Of a stretch of 64,000 nt of DNA, positions 42,936 to 51,552 are shown one piece after another. The stretch is from NCBI GenBank assembly GCA_037968815.1, contig JBBKWF010000007.1:1-64000 (forward strand). Reading direction: 5' to 3'. Made by a program: the position numbers and the translations under genes. The notes beneath the pieces were generated by a model. The model ran no database searches, had not been told where the DNA came from, and saw nothing but the letters and a program-made list of their open reading frames with translations. Numbering within the stretch: position 1 is the stretch's first letter; every line of letters begins with the position of its first letter. The DNA comes from Pseudopedobacter sp037968815. GTDB lineage: Bacteria > Bacteroidota > Bacteroidia > Sphingobacteriales > Sphingobacteriaceae.

Positions 42936-44336
42936 TTGAAACAACACCTTACCCATCCAGTTTTTAAAGTCATTTCAAAAATTGCAACATCGCAAAAAGT
43001 GGAGGCTTTTGTAATTGGGGGCTTTGTAAGAGATATTTTTTTAAATCGTCCGTCTAAGGATGTAGATATTGTGGTGTTGGGTAATGGACCCGAGTTTGCC
43101 ACTGCCATAGGTGATGCTTTAAATACGCAGGTCACTGTTTTTAAAAGTTTTGGTACGGCAATGCTCAAATACAAAGACTTGGAAGTGGAGTTTGTGGGTG
43201 CCAGAAAAGAATCTTACCGGGCTGAATCACGTAAGCCAATTGTGGAGGACGGTACTTTAGAAGATGACCAAAAGCGAAGAGACTTTACCATCAACGCGAT
43301 GGCCTTGCAGTTATCTAAAGATAATTTCGGAAATCTTTTAGATCCATTTAATGGCATTCAGCATCTAGAAGAAAAAATAATTATCACCCCCTTAAATCCC
43401 GAAGAAACTTTTTCTGATGACCCTTTACGGATGATGCGGGCGATAAGGTTTGCCAGTCAGTTAGACTTTGTGATTTGTAAGGAAGCTGTAGAAGCTATCA
43501 AAAAGAACAAAGAGCGCATTAGTATTGTCTCAAAAGAGCGAATTAGTGATGAACTAAATAAAATAATTTTATCTCCTATTCCTTCTATCGGATTTAAATA
43601 TTTGTTTGATACGGGTTTGCTAAAACTTATTTTCCCTGAAATGAGCAACCTTTACGGGGTTGATTATATAGACGGAAAAGGACATAAAGATAACTTTTAC
43701 CATACTTTGCAAGTGCTTGATAACGTATCGAAAGCTAGCGATGACTTATGGTTGCGTTGGGCTGCTATCCTACACGATATTGCAAAACCTGCCACTAAAC
43801 GGTTCGAAAAAAATCACGGCTGGACTTTTCATGGACATGAAGATAGAGGTGCCCGCATGGTGCCTAAAATCTTCAATAGTCTTAAACTTCCCCTTAATGA
43901 AAAAATGAAATTTGTGCAAAAGCTAGTTCTTTTGCATTTACGCCCTATAGTTTTAGCTAAAGAAGTGGTTACAGACTCTGCTGTTAGACGTTTACTTTTT
44001 GAAGCAGGAGAAGATATTGAAGCATTAATGCAACTTTGCAATGCCGACGTAACCACAAAAAATGAATATAAAGTAAAAAAATACCGCAATAACTTTGAGC
44101 TAGTAAAGCAGAAGCTTAAAGATGTGGAAGAAAAAGACCAAGTGCGTAATTGGCAACCTCCAATCTCTGGTCAGGACATTATGGAATCATTTGATATTAA
44201 AGCAGGGAAAGAAGTTGGGATTATTAAAAACCAAATACGGGAAGCTATTTTAGATGGTGAGATTCAAAATAACCGCGAGGAAGCATTAAAATTGATGGCC
44301 AAATTGGGTGCAGATTTAGGGTTGAAGCTCGCTTAG
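42936..44336 (+). CDS. cca: CCA tRNA nucleotidyltransferase / poly(A) polymerase family, HD domain
   Basis: 466 residues from TTG 42936. The longer frame from ATG 42873 would include the promoter's -7 box and 21 non-conserved residues. Nucleotidyltransferase domain: VIGGFVRDIFLNRPSKDVDI (GG..R and D-x-D), then KRRDFTINAMAL and RMMRAIRFASQL. The HD domain around residues 225-330 carries KDNFYHTLQVLDNV and ILHDIAKP. It adds or repairs the CCA end of tRNAs. Confidence 0.92.
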   Translation: MKQHLTHPVFKVISKIATSQKVEAFVIGGFVRDIFLNRPSKDVDIVVLGNGPEFATAIGDALNTQVTVFKSFGTAMLKYKDLEVEFVGARKESYRAESRKPIVEDGTLEDDQKRRDFTINAMALQLSKDNFGNLLDPFNGIQHLEEKIIITPLNPEETFSDDPLRMMRAIRFASQLDFVICKEAVEAIKKNKERISIVSKERISDELNKIILSPIPSIGFKYLFDTGLLKLIFPEMSNLYGVDYIDGKGHKDNFYHTLQVLDNVSKASDDLWLRWAAILHDIAKPATKRFEKNHGWTFHGHEDRGARMVPKIFNSLKLPLNEKMKFVQKLVLLHLRPIVLAKEVVTDSAVRRLLFEAGEDIEALMQLCNADVTTKNEYKVKKYRNNFELVKQKLKDVEEKDQVRNWQPPISGQDIMESFDIKAGKEVGIIKNQIREAILDGEIQNNREEALKLMAKLGADLGLKLA

Positions 44337-44435
44337 GTTAAATTCAATAATATACTTAATTTCTTATATGGGTTTTGAGCTTTAGGCATTTAGCTTTTTA
44401 GTCTTTATAAATTCAACAATTAAAAACCAAAACAT

Positions 44436-44443
44436 TATTTTTG
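44436..44443 (+). promoter_or_regulatory. -7 box abutting start codon
   Basis: TATTTTTG matches TAnnTTTG and lies only 4 bp before ATG 44448, predicting a leaderless or nearly leaderless transcript. Confidence 0.55.
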
Positions 44444-44447
44444 CAAT

Positions 44448-45056
44448 ATGGCAGTATATAGATTTAGGATAAGTTTTGAAGATTATGATGAAGTAATCCG
44501 TGAAATTGATATCAAATCAAATCAAACTTTTAAAGATCTTCATGTGTTTTTTTTAACCAAGATAGGTTATGATCCAGAAAAATCATCCTCATTTTATGTG
44601 AGTAATGACCAATGGATAAAAAACGAAGAGTTGGCTTATTTACCCAACCAACGTAAGATTGATAATGGCGTAGCACTTCTTGAAAACTCTAAATTGAGTA
44701 GGTTTATTGATGATCCACACCAAAAGTTTTACTACATCTATAATTTTGAAAAACCTTATGAATTTCATGTACAGCTGATTAAAATCTTAGATAACGACCC
44801 TACAAAAGAGTTTCCGAGTTTATTTAAATCTATTGGAGAAGCTCCAAAAATATTTGTTCCGTTTGTAGCACCAGATGATGATTACGTGGGTGACGATAGT
44901 GAGGATCTAATAGATGATAGCAATGTTATAATTGCTGATGAAGACGAGCTTGATGGTTTAAACACCGATACAGAAGGTGCAGAAGAGGAAGAAAGTGATG
45001 ATAGTGGCTTTGATGATGATTTTTCTGATTCAGAAGAGTATGATGATAAAGATTAA
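44448..45056 (+). CDS. Plasmid pRiA4b ORF-3 family protein
   Basis: 202 residues. Residues 1-135 match the pRiA4b ORF-3/IS1096 TnpR-like family (VYRFRISFEDYDEVIREIDI, then FKDLHVFFLTKIGYD). That family is found on plasmids, in IS elements and in many chromosomes; function unknown. The last 60 residues are extremely acidic and probably disordered (EEEESDDSGFDDDFSD). No transposase or inverted repeats flank it, so mobile origin is not shown here. Confidence 0.82.
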   Translation: MAVYRFRISFEDYDEVIREIDIKSNQTFKDLHVFFLTKIGYDPEKSSSFYVSNDQWIKNEELAYLPNQRKIDNGVALLENSKLSRFIDDPHQKFYYIYNFEKPYEFHVQLIKILDNDPTKEFPSLFKSIGEAPKIFVPFVAPDDDYVGDDSEDLIDDSNVIIADEDELDGLNTDTEGAEEEESDDSGFDDDFSDSEEYDDKD

Positions 45057-45395
45057 TTAAGTCATTAGAGATTTGCTTTTGGGGTTTAGTTCATCGAGTC
45101 GTTAGATATTTGTAGATTTATAATGTCACAAAAATTTCGACTGACAGGAGAAATGGAAATATTTTCGCCCAACTATGTGTCTCCGTGTGCTCCGTGGTTG
45201 ATAACACACTCTAGTAGCGGTAAAAATAGCCAGCAATAAATCCCGACCATCAGCCCGAAAAACCTATGTATGTGTGTGGTTAAAAAAAACATCTCGAATA
45301 ATTAACCATCCAAAAACTCTTAAACTATGTGTTTTGTCTCTATGTCCTTTGTGGATAGTAATCATTATATTGAAATCTTATCAAATTAGCAAGAC
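45057..45395. other. Intergenic region with three degenerate dispersed repeats
   Basis: No ORF or RNA gene seen. Three copies of the CTCTGTGG-type repeat occupy 45171-45202, 45261-45289 and 45324-45357; each ends near GTGGTT or GTGGAT. The rest is AT-rich sequence before miaA. Confidence 0.65.
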
Positions 45396-46310
45396 TTGAA
45401 CGCCAAACAAAAAACACTCCTAGTTATCGCCGGTCCAACAGCAATCGGAAAAACTGCCTTAGCTATTGAGTTGGCTCAATATTTTAAAACTGAGATTATT
45501 TCTGCTGACTCTCGTCAGTTCTATCAAGAAATGAGCATTGGTACAGCAAAACCTTCATCACAAGAGTTAGCACAAGCAAAGCACCATTTTGTGAACTCTC
45601 ACTCTGTTACCGATGATTTTAACGTGGGCGATTTTGAAAAAGAAGCGATAGTAATTTTAGAAAACATTTTCAAACACAACGATGTTGCCATAATGGTTGG
45701 TGGTTCGGGTTTATATATCAACGCTGTGCTCTATGGTTTTGATGAACTTCCCAAAGCATCCGAAGAATTAAGGGAGCAATTAAATCAACGATTAATTAGT
45801 GAAGGGATTGAGCCTTTGCAAAAAGAATTGGAAACGTTAGATCCCAATTATTACGCAGAAGTAGATATCCACAACCCGCAACGTATCATTAGAGCTTTAG
45901 AAGTTTGTTTAAGCACTGGCAAAACGTTTTCTTCTTTCCGCAATAAGCAAGCGAAGCAGAGAGATTTTAACATTATCCTTATTGGTTTAAACACAGATAG
46001 AGAAGTCCTTTACCAGCGAATTAATCATCGGGTAGATTTAATGATTAAAGAAGGCTTGGTGAAAGAAGTGAAATCCTTACAAGCTCACCAATATCTAAAT
46101 GCATTAAAAACGGTTGGATATTCAGAAATTTTTAGGCATCTCAATAAAGAATGGACTTTAGAGCAAGCCATCGAAAAGTTGAAACAAAACACCCGAAACT
46201 TCGCTAAAAGGCAAATTACCTGGTTCAAGAAAAATGATGGAATAGTTTGGTTTGAACCAAAGGAAGCACAAAAAGTCATCTCGTTCATAAACGAAAAATT
46301 AAAGGCTTAA
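45396..46310 (+). CDS. miaA: tRNA dimethylallyltransferase
   Basis: 304 residues from TTG 45396. It transfers dimethylallyl to A37 of tRNAs reading UNN codons. The P-loop VIAGPTAIGKTAL sits at the N-terminus, followed by ISADSRQFYQEMSIGTAKPS and VGGSGLYINAVLYG, with the C-terminal RNFAKRQITWFK. Length is normal. A membrane protein gene follows after 4 bp. Confidence 0.95.
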   Translation: MNAKQKTLLVIAGPTAIGKTALAIELAQYFKTEIISADSRQFYQEMSIGTAKPSSQELAQAKHHFVNSHSVTDDFNVGDFEKEAIVILENIFKHNDVAIMVGGSGLYINAVLYGFDELPKASEELREQLNQRLISEGIEPLQKELETLDPNYYAEVDIHNPQRIIRALEVCLSTGKTFSSFRNKQAKQRDFNIILIGLNTDREVLYQRINHRVDLMIKEGLVKEVKSLQAHQYLNALKTVGYSEIFRHLNKEWTLEQAIEKLKQNTRNFAKRQITWFKKNDGIVWFEPKEAQKVISFINEKLKA

Positions 46311-46314
46311 CATA

Positions 46315-46788
46315 ATGAGCGGTTTGAAAAAAGAAAGCACTGCAAGTACTACCGGTTTATTGATAGGGTTAATGTTCGCGTTTTTAATTGGTTTGTCTAT
46401 GTTTAAAGCAACGCCGAAATCGCAACGAAGTGATGCTTTTCCGTATTTAATAGGTATTGGTGTTTTGCTCTCCATGTACGGAGGATATAAAATTGGTGCT
46501 TATAATGATTTGCAAACTTACCGAGATGATTATTTAGGTATTAAGCACATTAAAACAATTTACCATAAAGACGAGAATGGTTGGGCAATTCAAAGCCAAT
46601 GGACAGAGCATCCTGATAAAGAAAATAACTTAGTGACCACCATTTTAGATGGCGAGTTGGTTACCATCTTCAACGGATTGGTTTTAGTGAACCACGGTCA
46701 TTCTCGCAATAGTCAAAGTGCAAATAGAATGCATGAAGAAGTGAAAAAAGATGTAATACAACGCTTGAAAGATAGTTTTATAGGTTAA
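46315..46788 (+). CDS. Small membrane protein, unknown function
   Basis: 157 residues. Two membrane segments (about 13-30, LLIGLMFAFLIGLSMF; about 44-62, YLIGIGVLLSMYGGYKIG) are followed by a soluble domain of about 95 residues with WAIQSQWTEHPD and GELVTIFNGLVLVNHGH. I do not recognise a family. It starts 4 bp after miaA and is probably co-transcribed with it. Confidence 0.75.
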   Translation: MSGLKKESTASTTGLLIGLMFAFLIGLSMFKATPKSQRSDAFPYLIGIGVLLSMYGGYKIGAYNDLQTYRDDYLGIKHIKTIYHKDENGWAIQSQWTEHPDKENNLVTTILDGELVTIFNGLVLVNHGHSRNSQSANRMHEEVKKDVIQRLKDSFIG

Positions 46789-46826
46789 GGGTTATATCCT
46801 AATAAAACATATCTCAAGGTTGATAT

Positions 46827-47882
46827 TTACCAAGTCCATCTTAACCCCGTAAGCAAGTCAAGCCTATTCATACTTTCGTAACTTCCTTCTTCCATTTCTA
46901 CGGTTTGTTCTGAAAAGCCATTGTTATAAGTAAGCTTTCTTAATGCTCCCGCTGTATAATTTGCTCCCAAGCCTAAATAAAGGTTTTGAGTCAACTTAAA
47001 GTCAACGCCTAAATCAAGCCCGAATCCAACGGTTGAGCCAGTAATCATAAAATCATCAACCAATTTAGCATTATTTTTATACGCGATATACCCTAACGAT
47101 GCATTTAAAAACCAAATTGTATTTCTGCTTTTGGAGTAACCTCTATTATAAAGCATGGCACCAATAAATTGTGTGTTAATATTATCTTCCATTCTACCAT
47201 ACCTGGATTGCCCGTTGATATCTTCGAAAGTCACATCATTTATACTGTTTTTGCTGAAGAAACTAGAGTATTTTAAGCCTAGACCAATGTTTTCTTTCCA
47301 GAAGTAACCGCCGTCAATACTGAAATGAGAGCCTGATTTAAGTTCTTTTACGTATTGTTTAAAATCAGCAGGAACGTCGTCACTTGTTTTGGCTAATAAA
47401 AAGCTTAGGCCTCCGTTAAACGATAATCTATATTTTTGAAAAGGGATAATTAAGGGCGCTTTTACCGATTCATTTTTTTGCCCAGATAAACTGTCTACCT
47501 GGATTTCGGTGGATGCGATTTTTCTTTCTATTGTGGTATCAACATAGTAGATGTCGGCGTTAATTTGATGACATGAACTCATAATACCCGGAGGTGTGTG
47601 TTTTGTTATCTTAAGGATATTTCCACCAGCATTTATCGCTTCTAACTTTGCTTTTTCTAGAACCGTTTTCCAGTCACATTTTAGCGTTAAGCCAGCATCA
47701 AACACCCTTACACTACCTAGCTTTTTTGCATCAGGTGGAACAGATTGATCGATGTCAATTATATCCACTGCTTGAATAGCATTATGTGTTGATACAGAGT
47801 TGTTCTCAAGTAATTGAGTGCTCACTTTTGGAGAGCAAGAAGTTACTAACGCAAGAGCTAGTAAGGGTAATATATTTCGCAT
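46827..47882 (-). CDS. Lipoprotein with C-terminal outer-membrane barrel, unknown function
   Basis: 351 residues. Lipoprotein signal with lipobox VTSC near residue 16. Residues 35-125 form a small domain whose pattern (AKKLGSVRVFD.., LEKAKLEAINAGGNILKI, paired Cys) recalls RcsF/DUF4156-type lipoproteins; this is weak. Residues 150-351 read as a small beta-barrel (YRLSFNGGLSFLL, GLGLKYSSFF) ending in LLTGLRWTW with a terminal Trp, as in outer-membrane proteins. Function not known. Confidence 0.7.
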   Translation of the reverse strand: MRNILPLLALALVTSCSPKVSTQLLENNSVSTHNAIQAVDIIDIDQSVPPDAKKLGSVRVFDAGLTLKCDWKTVLEKAKLEAINAGGNILKITKHTPPGIMSSCHQINADIYYVDTTIERKIASTEIQVDSLSGQKNESVKAPLIIPFQKYRLSFNGGLSFLLAKTSDDVPADFKQYVKELKSGSHFSIDGGYFWKENIGLGLKYSSFFSKNSINDVTFEDINGQSRYGRMEDNINTQFIGAMLYNRGYSKSRNTIWFLNASLGYIAYKNNAKLVDDFMITGSTVGFGLDLGVDFKLTQNLYLGLGANYTAGALRKLTYNNGFSEQTVEMEEGSYESMNRLDLLTGLRWTW

Positions 47883-48107
47883 AGGTTTTTGTATTTTTCG
47901 ATGATAAATATAGGTAGTAATTTATTTATCTAGAAAACATTTTTCTGCATTTTGAATGATTTTTTAAAGTCTGGGAGATAGGGGGTTATTTGGCTATAAT
48001 AGAAAGGATAACGGAAGACAGAATGAGTGTTTTTAGGTTCAAAAATTATGAAAAATTGCCTTTTGGAAAGGATGTTTATGATGATAGGTAGGTTACTAAT
48101 TTGATAA

Positions 48108-48145
48108 AACTTAAGTCCTGAGGTACTGCAAGCCTCAGGACTTAA
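48108..48145 (-). terminator. Hairpin downstream of BNR-like lipoprotein gene
   Basis: A perfect 13-bp stem (TTAAGTCCTGAGG 48111-48123 with CCTCAGGACTTAA 48133-48145) lies just past the minus-strand stop at 48163 and is followed on that strand by GTTTTATC. Confidence 0.8.
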
Positions 48146-48162
48146 AGTATTAACCGTTTACC

Positions 48163-49971
48163 TTAATCTAATCTGTATATTTCATTGTAAGAAATATAAT
48201 ATACTTTTTTAGAACTGGTAACTATCGGTGCCCTCCTCAAAGTAAAGCCTTTGCCAGGAGCAACCGCATATTTTGTAATGTTTATTATTTTGTTTCTTTC
48301 ATCAAGCAGTGTTTTTTCAATTCCTGATGGGCCAGAATAATTGATCATTGCAAATTTCCCTCCTCCTAACTCTGTATTAAAAACAGGAAAGCTGTATTCA
48401 GTAGTATTCGTCCATGTTTTTCCGAAATCATGAGAATACTCTAAAAAATAAGTGTTACTAACAAATCCTTGAACTGCTGATAAGTAGCCTAAAGTAGTGA
48501 AGCTTTGTGGTCCTTTACCCGAACCTGATGCGGTTGCACCTGGCAATTGTGACCATGTAAATAAATTAGAGCTAGTTAGCATTTTAAAATCATAAGAGTA
48601 ACTGGTGACACCAGAATTACTAGTATACGATGTTATAAATAGCCACATTCCGTAATACGTACTACCTGATTTCTTTACATCTATAATGTTTCCTGTTAAG
48701 GGACTATGCCTTCTGGTCCAGCTTGTTCCACCATCTGTTGATACCGTAACAGAATCACCACCGGTGATAAGTATATTTTCCCCATCTGCATAAACATAAT
48801 TATAAGAGCCGTTTATGTTTATCTTTTTTTCGGTTTTTGTTGCTCTATTATAAGTGAAGAGGGTGTAGTCGGACTTACTTTTGTCACTATTAAAGTAATG
48901 ATAATTAGTTCGTAAATTGTAAATACTATACACATAGTCATCCGTAATGTAGGCATTGATCATAAATCGTTTGAACTTAATAAGCCCGTCCATATTTTCT
49001 GTGGAAGTCCCTATTTTTTTAGCTTCTAAGGGTGTAAACTCATAAGAGTAGTCGCCACTAGTATAATGATATGTAGCGTTATCTATGACCTTATAGATGC
49101 CGTTAGTTGCTTTAAATAATGTGGAGATTCCATAATAAGTTGCAACGTTTAAGTAAACATCGCCTTGTTTGTTTATTTGTAAGCTTATAGGGTTAAAGTA
49201 AATGTTTCTAAAATAATCTGGATAGTCGTAATATTGTGCTTCTTTAGTGTTTAAATCATAAACTGCATGTAAATCAGTGTTGCCAAATACTATTTTACTG
49301 TAACCGTTAAAGTGTACTATTCCTGATTTATTAGGGGTGTTATTACTCACCTTATACACGTTAATATTCATTTTGTGGTATTCCCAAGTATTAGTTATTG
49401 GTTGATGAATGCTAAGTACGTCTCCTTTCTGAAACGCGATACCGCCGTTTTGGTCCTGACCGCAATAAATACCCAAAGTGTCTGCTCTGTTGTTAATTGT
49501 TGTCCAAGTATTTTCTTCAATCTTTAAAACAGCTAACTCTTTAAGGCTTTTTTTAAAATTATAGATGTAATTATCTTTTCCGAAATAAAAATCGTTTTGA
49601 CTTCCGTTATAACTGATTTTGGCATCCTTGCCGTCTAATCGACTAATAATGGGATTGTTATACCTGTCTTTGTTTAAGATATAACCTTGATTGTTGATTG
49701 CCAAAGGTTCTTTATCAATATTTAGATTAGCCCAAGTTTTTCCACCGTCTAAACTATATTCATATTGGTCATCACGGTTAACGGATTGTATCACCATGAC
49801 ATTTCCATTAAAGGAAGCTAAAATGGTGTTTGCTTCATTAAACGGCGTTGTTGTGTAAACTTCAACCGCTTGTTTGTTTTGGTTAAAAGCTCCTTCACTT
49901 TCACTTGAGGGCTTTTTACAAGACGTTGTGATAAGGATGGTAATAATAAAGAGGTATAGAAGATTTCTCAT
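48163..49971 (-). CDS. Lipoprotein with BNR/sialidase-type repeats
   Basis: 602 residues. A lipoprotein signal (LFIITILITTSC) is followed by a beta-propeller-like body with Asp-box motifs such as YSLDGGKTWANL (near residue 68) and STDGGTSWTRRH and YSHDFGKTWTN further on. Asp-box repeats occur in sialidases, photosystem assembly factors and sorting proteins. The catalytic residues of a sialidase are not evident, so it is probably a surface propeller of unknown role. Confidence 0.75.
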   Translation of the reverse strand: MRNLLYLFIITILITTSCKKPSSESEGAFNQNKQAVEVYTTTPFNEANTILASFNGNVMVIQSVNRDDQYEYSLDGGKTWANLNIDKEPLAINNQGYILNKDRYNNPIISRLDGKDAKISYNGSQNDFYFGKDNYIYNFKKSLKELAVLKIEENTWTTINNRADTLGIYCGQDQNGGIAFQKGDVLSIHQPITNTWEYHKMNINVYKVSNNTPNKSGIVHFNGYSKIVFGNTDLHAVYDLNTKEAQYYDYPDYFRNIYFNPISLQINKQGDVYLNVATYYGISTLFKATNGIYKVIDNATYHYTSGDYSYEFTPLEAKKIGTSTENMDGLIKFKRFMINAYITDDYVYSIYNLRTNYHYFNSDKSKSDYTLFTYNRATKTEKKININGSYNYVYADGENILITGGDSVTVSTDGGTSWTRRHSPLTGNIIDVKKSGSTYYGMWLFITSYTSNSGVTSYSYDFKMLTSSNLFTWSQLPGATASGSGKGPQSFTTLGYLSAVQGFVSNTYFLEYSHDFGKTWTNTTEYSFPVFNTELGGGKFAMINYSGPSGIEKTLLDERNKIINITKYAVAPGKGFTLRRAPIVTSSKKVYYISYNEIYRLD

Positions 49972-50295
49972 ACCTCAAATATCTAAGAATTATTAAGGGT
50001 GGGTGTACCCAGAAACACGGATTTTAGAGGCAGAGCATCGTTTTTTCGGTTAGAAATCAACTAGGAGTAACATTGGTTAAAAATAATTTTAGCTCTTAGA
50101 GAGAAGAATTATTTATCATGCCCAACTATAATGCCCACAAACAAGACTACTCAGTTCTCGCTTTCATGCTTTTGCTTTTTAAACGTTAGGTGCGTTTTTT
50201 AATTTACCATAAGAGAGACCTTTTTATATGTTGATAACATAAGTTCTGTTGAGAAATACTTAATGTGAGTATCATCTTTCTAAAATTTAAAACAA
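49972..50295. other. Intergenic region upstream of RNR promoter
   Basis: No ORF, RNA gene or repeat that I can support; AT-rich. It separates the minus-strand lipoprotein gene from the cobalamin-regulated nrdBA unit. Confidence 0.5.
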
Positions 50296-50303
50296 TAGTT
50301 TTG
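50296..50303 (+). promoter_or_regulatory. -7 box of nrdBA transcript
   Basis: TAGTTTTG matches TAnnTTTG and sits just before the riboswitch aptamer, so the RNA would begin near 50308-50312. Confidence 0.6.
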
Positions 50304-50311
50304 TTTCGATC

Positions 50312-50470
50312 CAGAATCAGTCATTAGGAAACATTACACCTGTAATTAAAAAAGGGGAATCGTGTGTAAATCACGAGCTGTTGCGCAACTGTAAATAGAC
50401 AAAGCTCTATAAGTCAGATTACCTTTCCTTTATGCTTGACTTTGCTTTCGCAAGAGAAGTAAATGTCCAA
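50312..50470 (+). ncRNA. Cobalamin (adenosylcobalamin-type) riboswitch
   Basis: Conserved cobalamin aptamer elements appear in order: AAAAGGGGAAT (50350-50360), the hairpin CGTGTGTAAATCACG, then GCTGTTGCGCAACTGTAA (B12-box region, near 50377-50394), and AAGTCAGATTACC (50411-50423). Further pairing arms run to about 50470. It lies between a -7 box and the class I ribonucleotide reductase genes. In other bacteria this riboswitch represses B12-independent enzymes when coenzyme B12 is present. The edges are approximate. Confidence 0.9.
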
Positions 50471-50472
50471 CC

Positions 50473-50538
50473 GAATATTTGATCCATTTCAAGATCATTC
50501 AAACATATTCTTTTGTACATCTTTTTTTAGATTTTTTT
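50473..50538 (+). promoter_or_regulatory. Possible expression platform of the riboswitch
   Basis: GAATAT (50473-50478) pairs with ATATTC (50505-50510), with inner GATC/GATC pairs, followed by T-rich sequence including two runs of seven T (50522-50538). It could be a conditional terminator 14 bp or more before the nrdB start; inference. Confidence 0.45.
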
Positions 50539-50551
50539 AAAACAAATTGAT

Positions 50552-51526
50552 ATGAGCATTTTTGACAAGAGAGTAAACTACAAGCCATTTGAATACCCAG
50601 AGATTCTAAGCTTTACAGATGCTATAAACAAATCTTTTTGGGTGCATTCCGAAGTTGATTTTACAGCAGATATACAGGATTTCCATTCCCATTTAGAAGC
50701 TTCGGAACAGGAAGTGGTTAAAAGAAGTTTGCTAGCCATTGCCCAGATTGAAGTTGCCGTGAAGTCATTTTGGGGGAACCTATACTTACACCTCCCAAAA
50801 CCAGAATTTAACGGCTTAGGTAGTACTTTTGCGGAATGCGAGTTTAGGCACTCAGAAGCTTACTCCAGACTTTTGGAAGTATTAGGTTATAATGGAGAGT
50901 TTGAATCTTTAATTGAAGTTCCGGTTATTGCAAAGCGGGTAGATTATTTATCTAGAGCGTTGACTCATACCAAATCAGAAAACCATAAGGAGTATGTTTT
51001 CTCACTTATTTTGTTCTCCATCCTAATAGAAAACGTTTCTCTTTTTAGTCAGTTCGCAATTATTCTTTCTTTCCCTCGCTTTAAAGGGGTGATGAAAAAC
51101 ATCAGCAATATCATCGCCTGGACTTCCGTGGATGAGCAGGTGCATGCCAACGCAGGGATATTTATTGTCAACAAAATCAAAGAAGAATTCCCGGAGTTTT
51201 TTGATGCCGAAACTAAAGCAGAAATTAAAAATATCGTTGCCCAGTCAATAGCAGTGGAATCTGAAATACTAGATTGGATTTTTGAAAATGGTGAAATAGA
51301 AAGCATTAGCAAAGCTGACCTATTGAATTTTATGAAATATAGGGTAGATGAAAGTTTACTTCAAATTGGTTTAGATAAGCAGTTTAATGTTTCTGATGCC
51401 GATTATCAACCGATGATTTGGTTTGAAGAGGAAGTTTTTGCAAATAGTTTAGATGACTTTTTTGCTAAAAGACCTGTTGAATATACCAAGCATGACAAGA
51501 GTATAACTGCTAATGATTTGTTTTAA
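50552..51526 (+). CDS. nrdB: Class I ribonucleotide reductase small subunit (beta)
   Basis: 324 residues. The ferritin-like subunit makes the radical for the large subunit. Metal ligands: E..H in AECEFRHSEAY with the candidate radical Tyr seven residues after the Glu, a Glu in ILIENVSLF, and E..H in DEQVHANAG. The first ligand appears to be Glu (QIEVAVKSFWG) where E. coli has Asp84; alignment is needed. No ATP-cone is fused. It stands first in the riboswitch-controlled unit, 26 bp before nrdA. Confidence 0.94.
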   Translation: MSIFDKRVNYKPFEYPEILSFTDAINKSFWVHSEVDFTADIQDFHSHLEASEQEVVKRSLLAIAQIEVAVKSFWGNLYLHLPKPEFNGLGSTFAECEFRHSEAYSRLLEVLGYNGEFESLIEVPVIAKRVDYLSRALTHTKSENHKEYVFSLILFSILIENVSLFSQFAIILSFPRFKGVMKNISNIIAWTSVDEQVHANAGIFIVNKIKEEFPEFFDAETKAEIKNIVAQSIAVESEILDWIFENGEIESISKADLLNFMKYRVDESLLQIGLDKQFNVSDADYQPMIWFEEEVFANSLDDFFAKRPVEYTKHDKSITANDLF

Positions 51527-51552
51527 TTTCTCAAGATAATTTTAAAAAATTT

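Noticed and set aside
44448..45056. Mobile element suggested by pRiA4b ORF-3/IS1096 family naming
   Set aside because: No transposase, terminal inverted repeats or target duplication flank it; the family is common on chromosomes.
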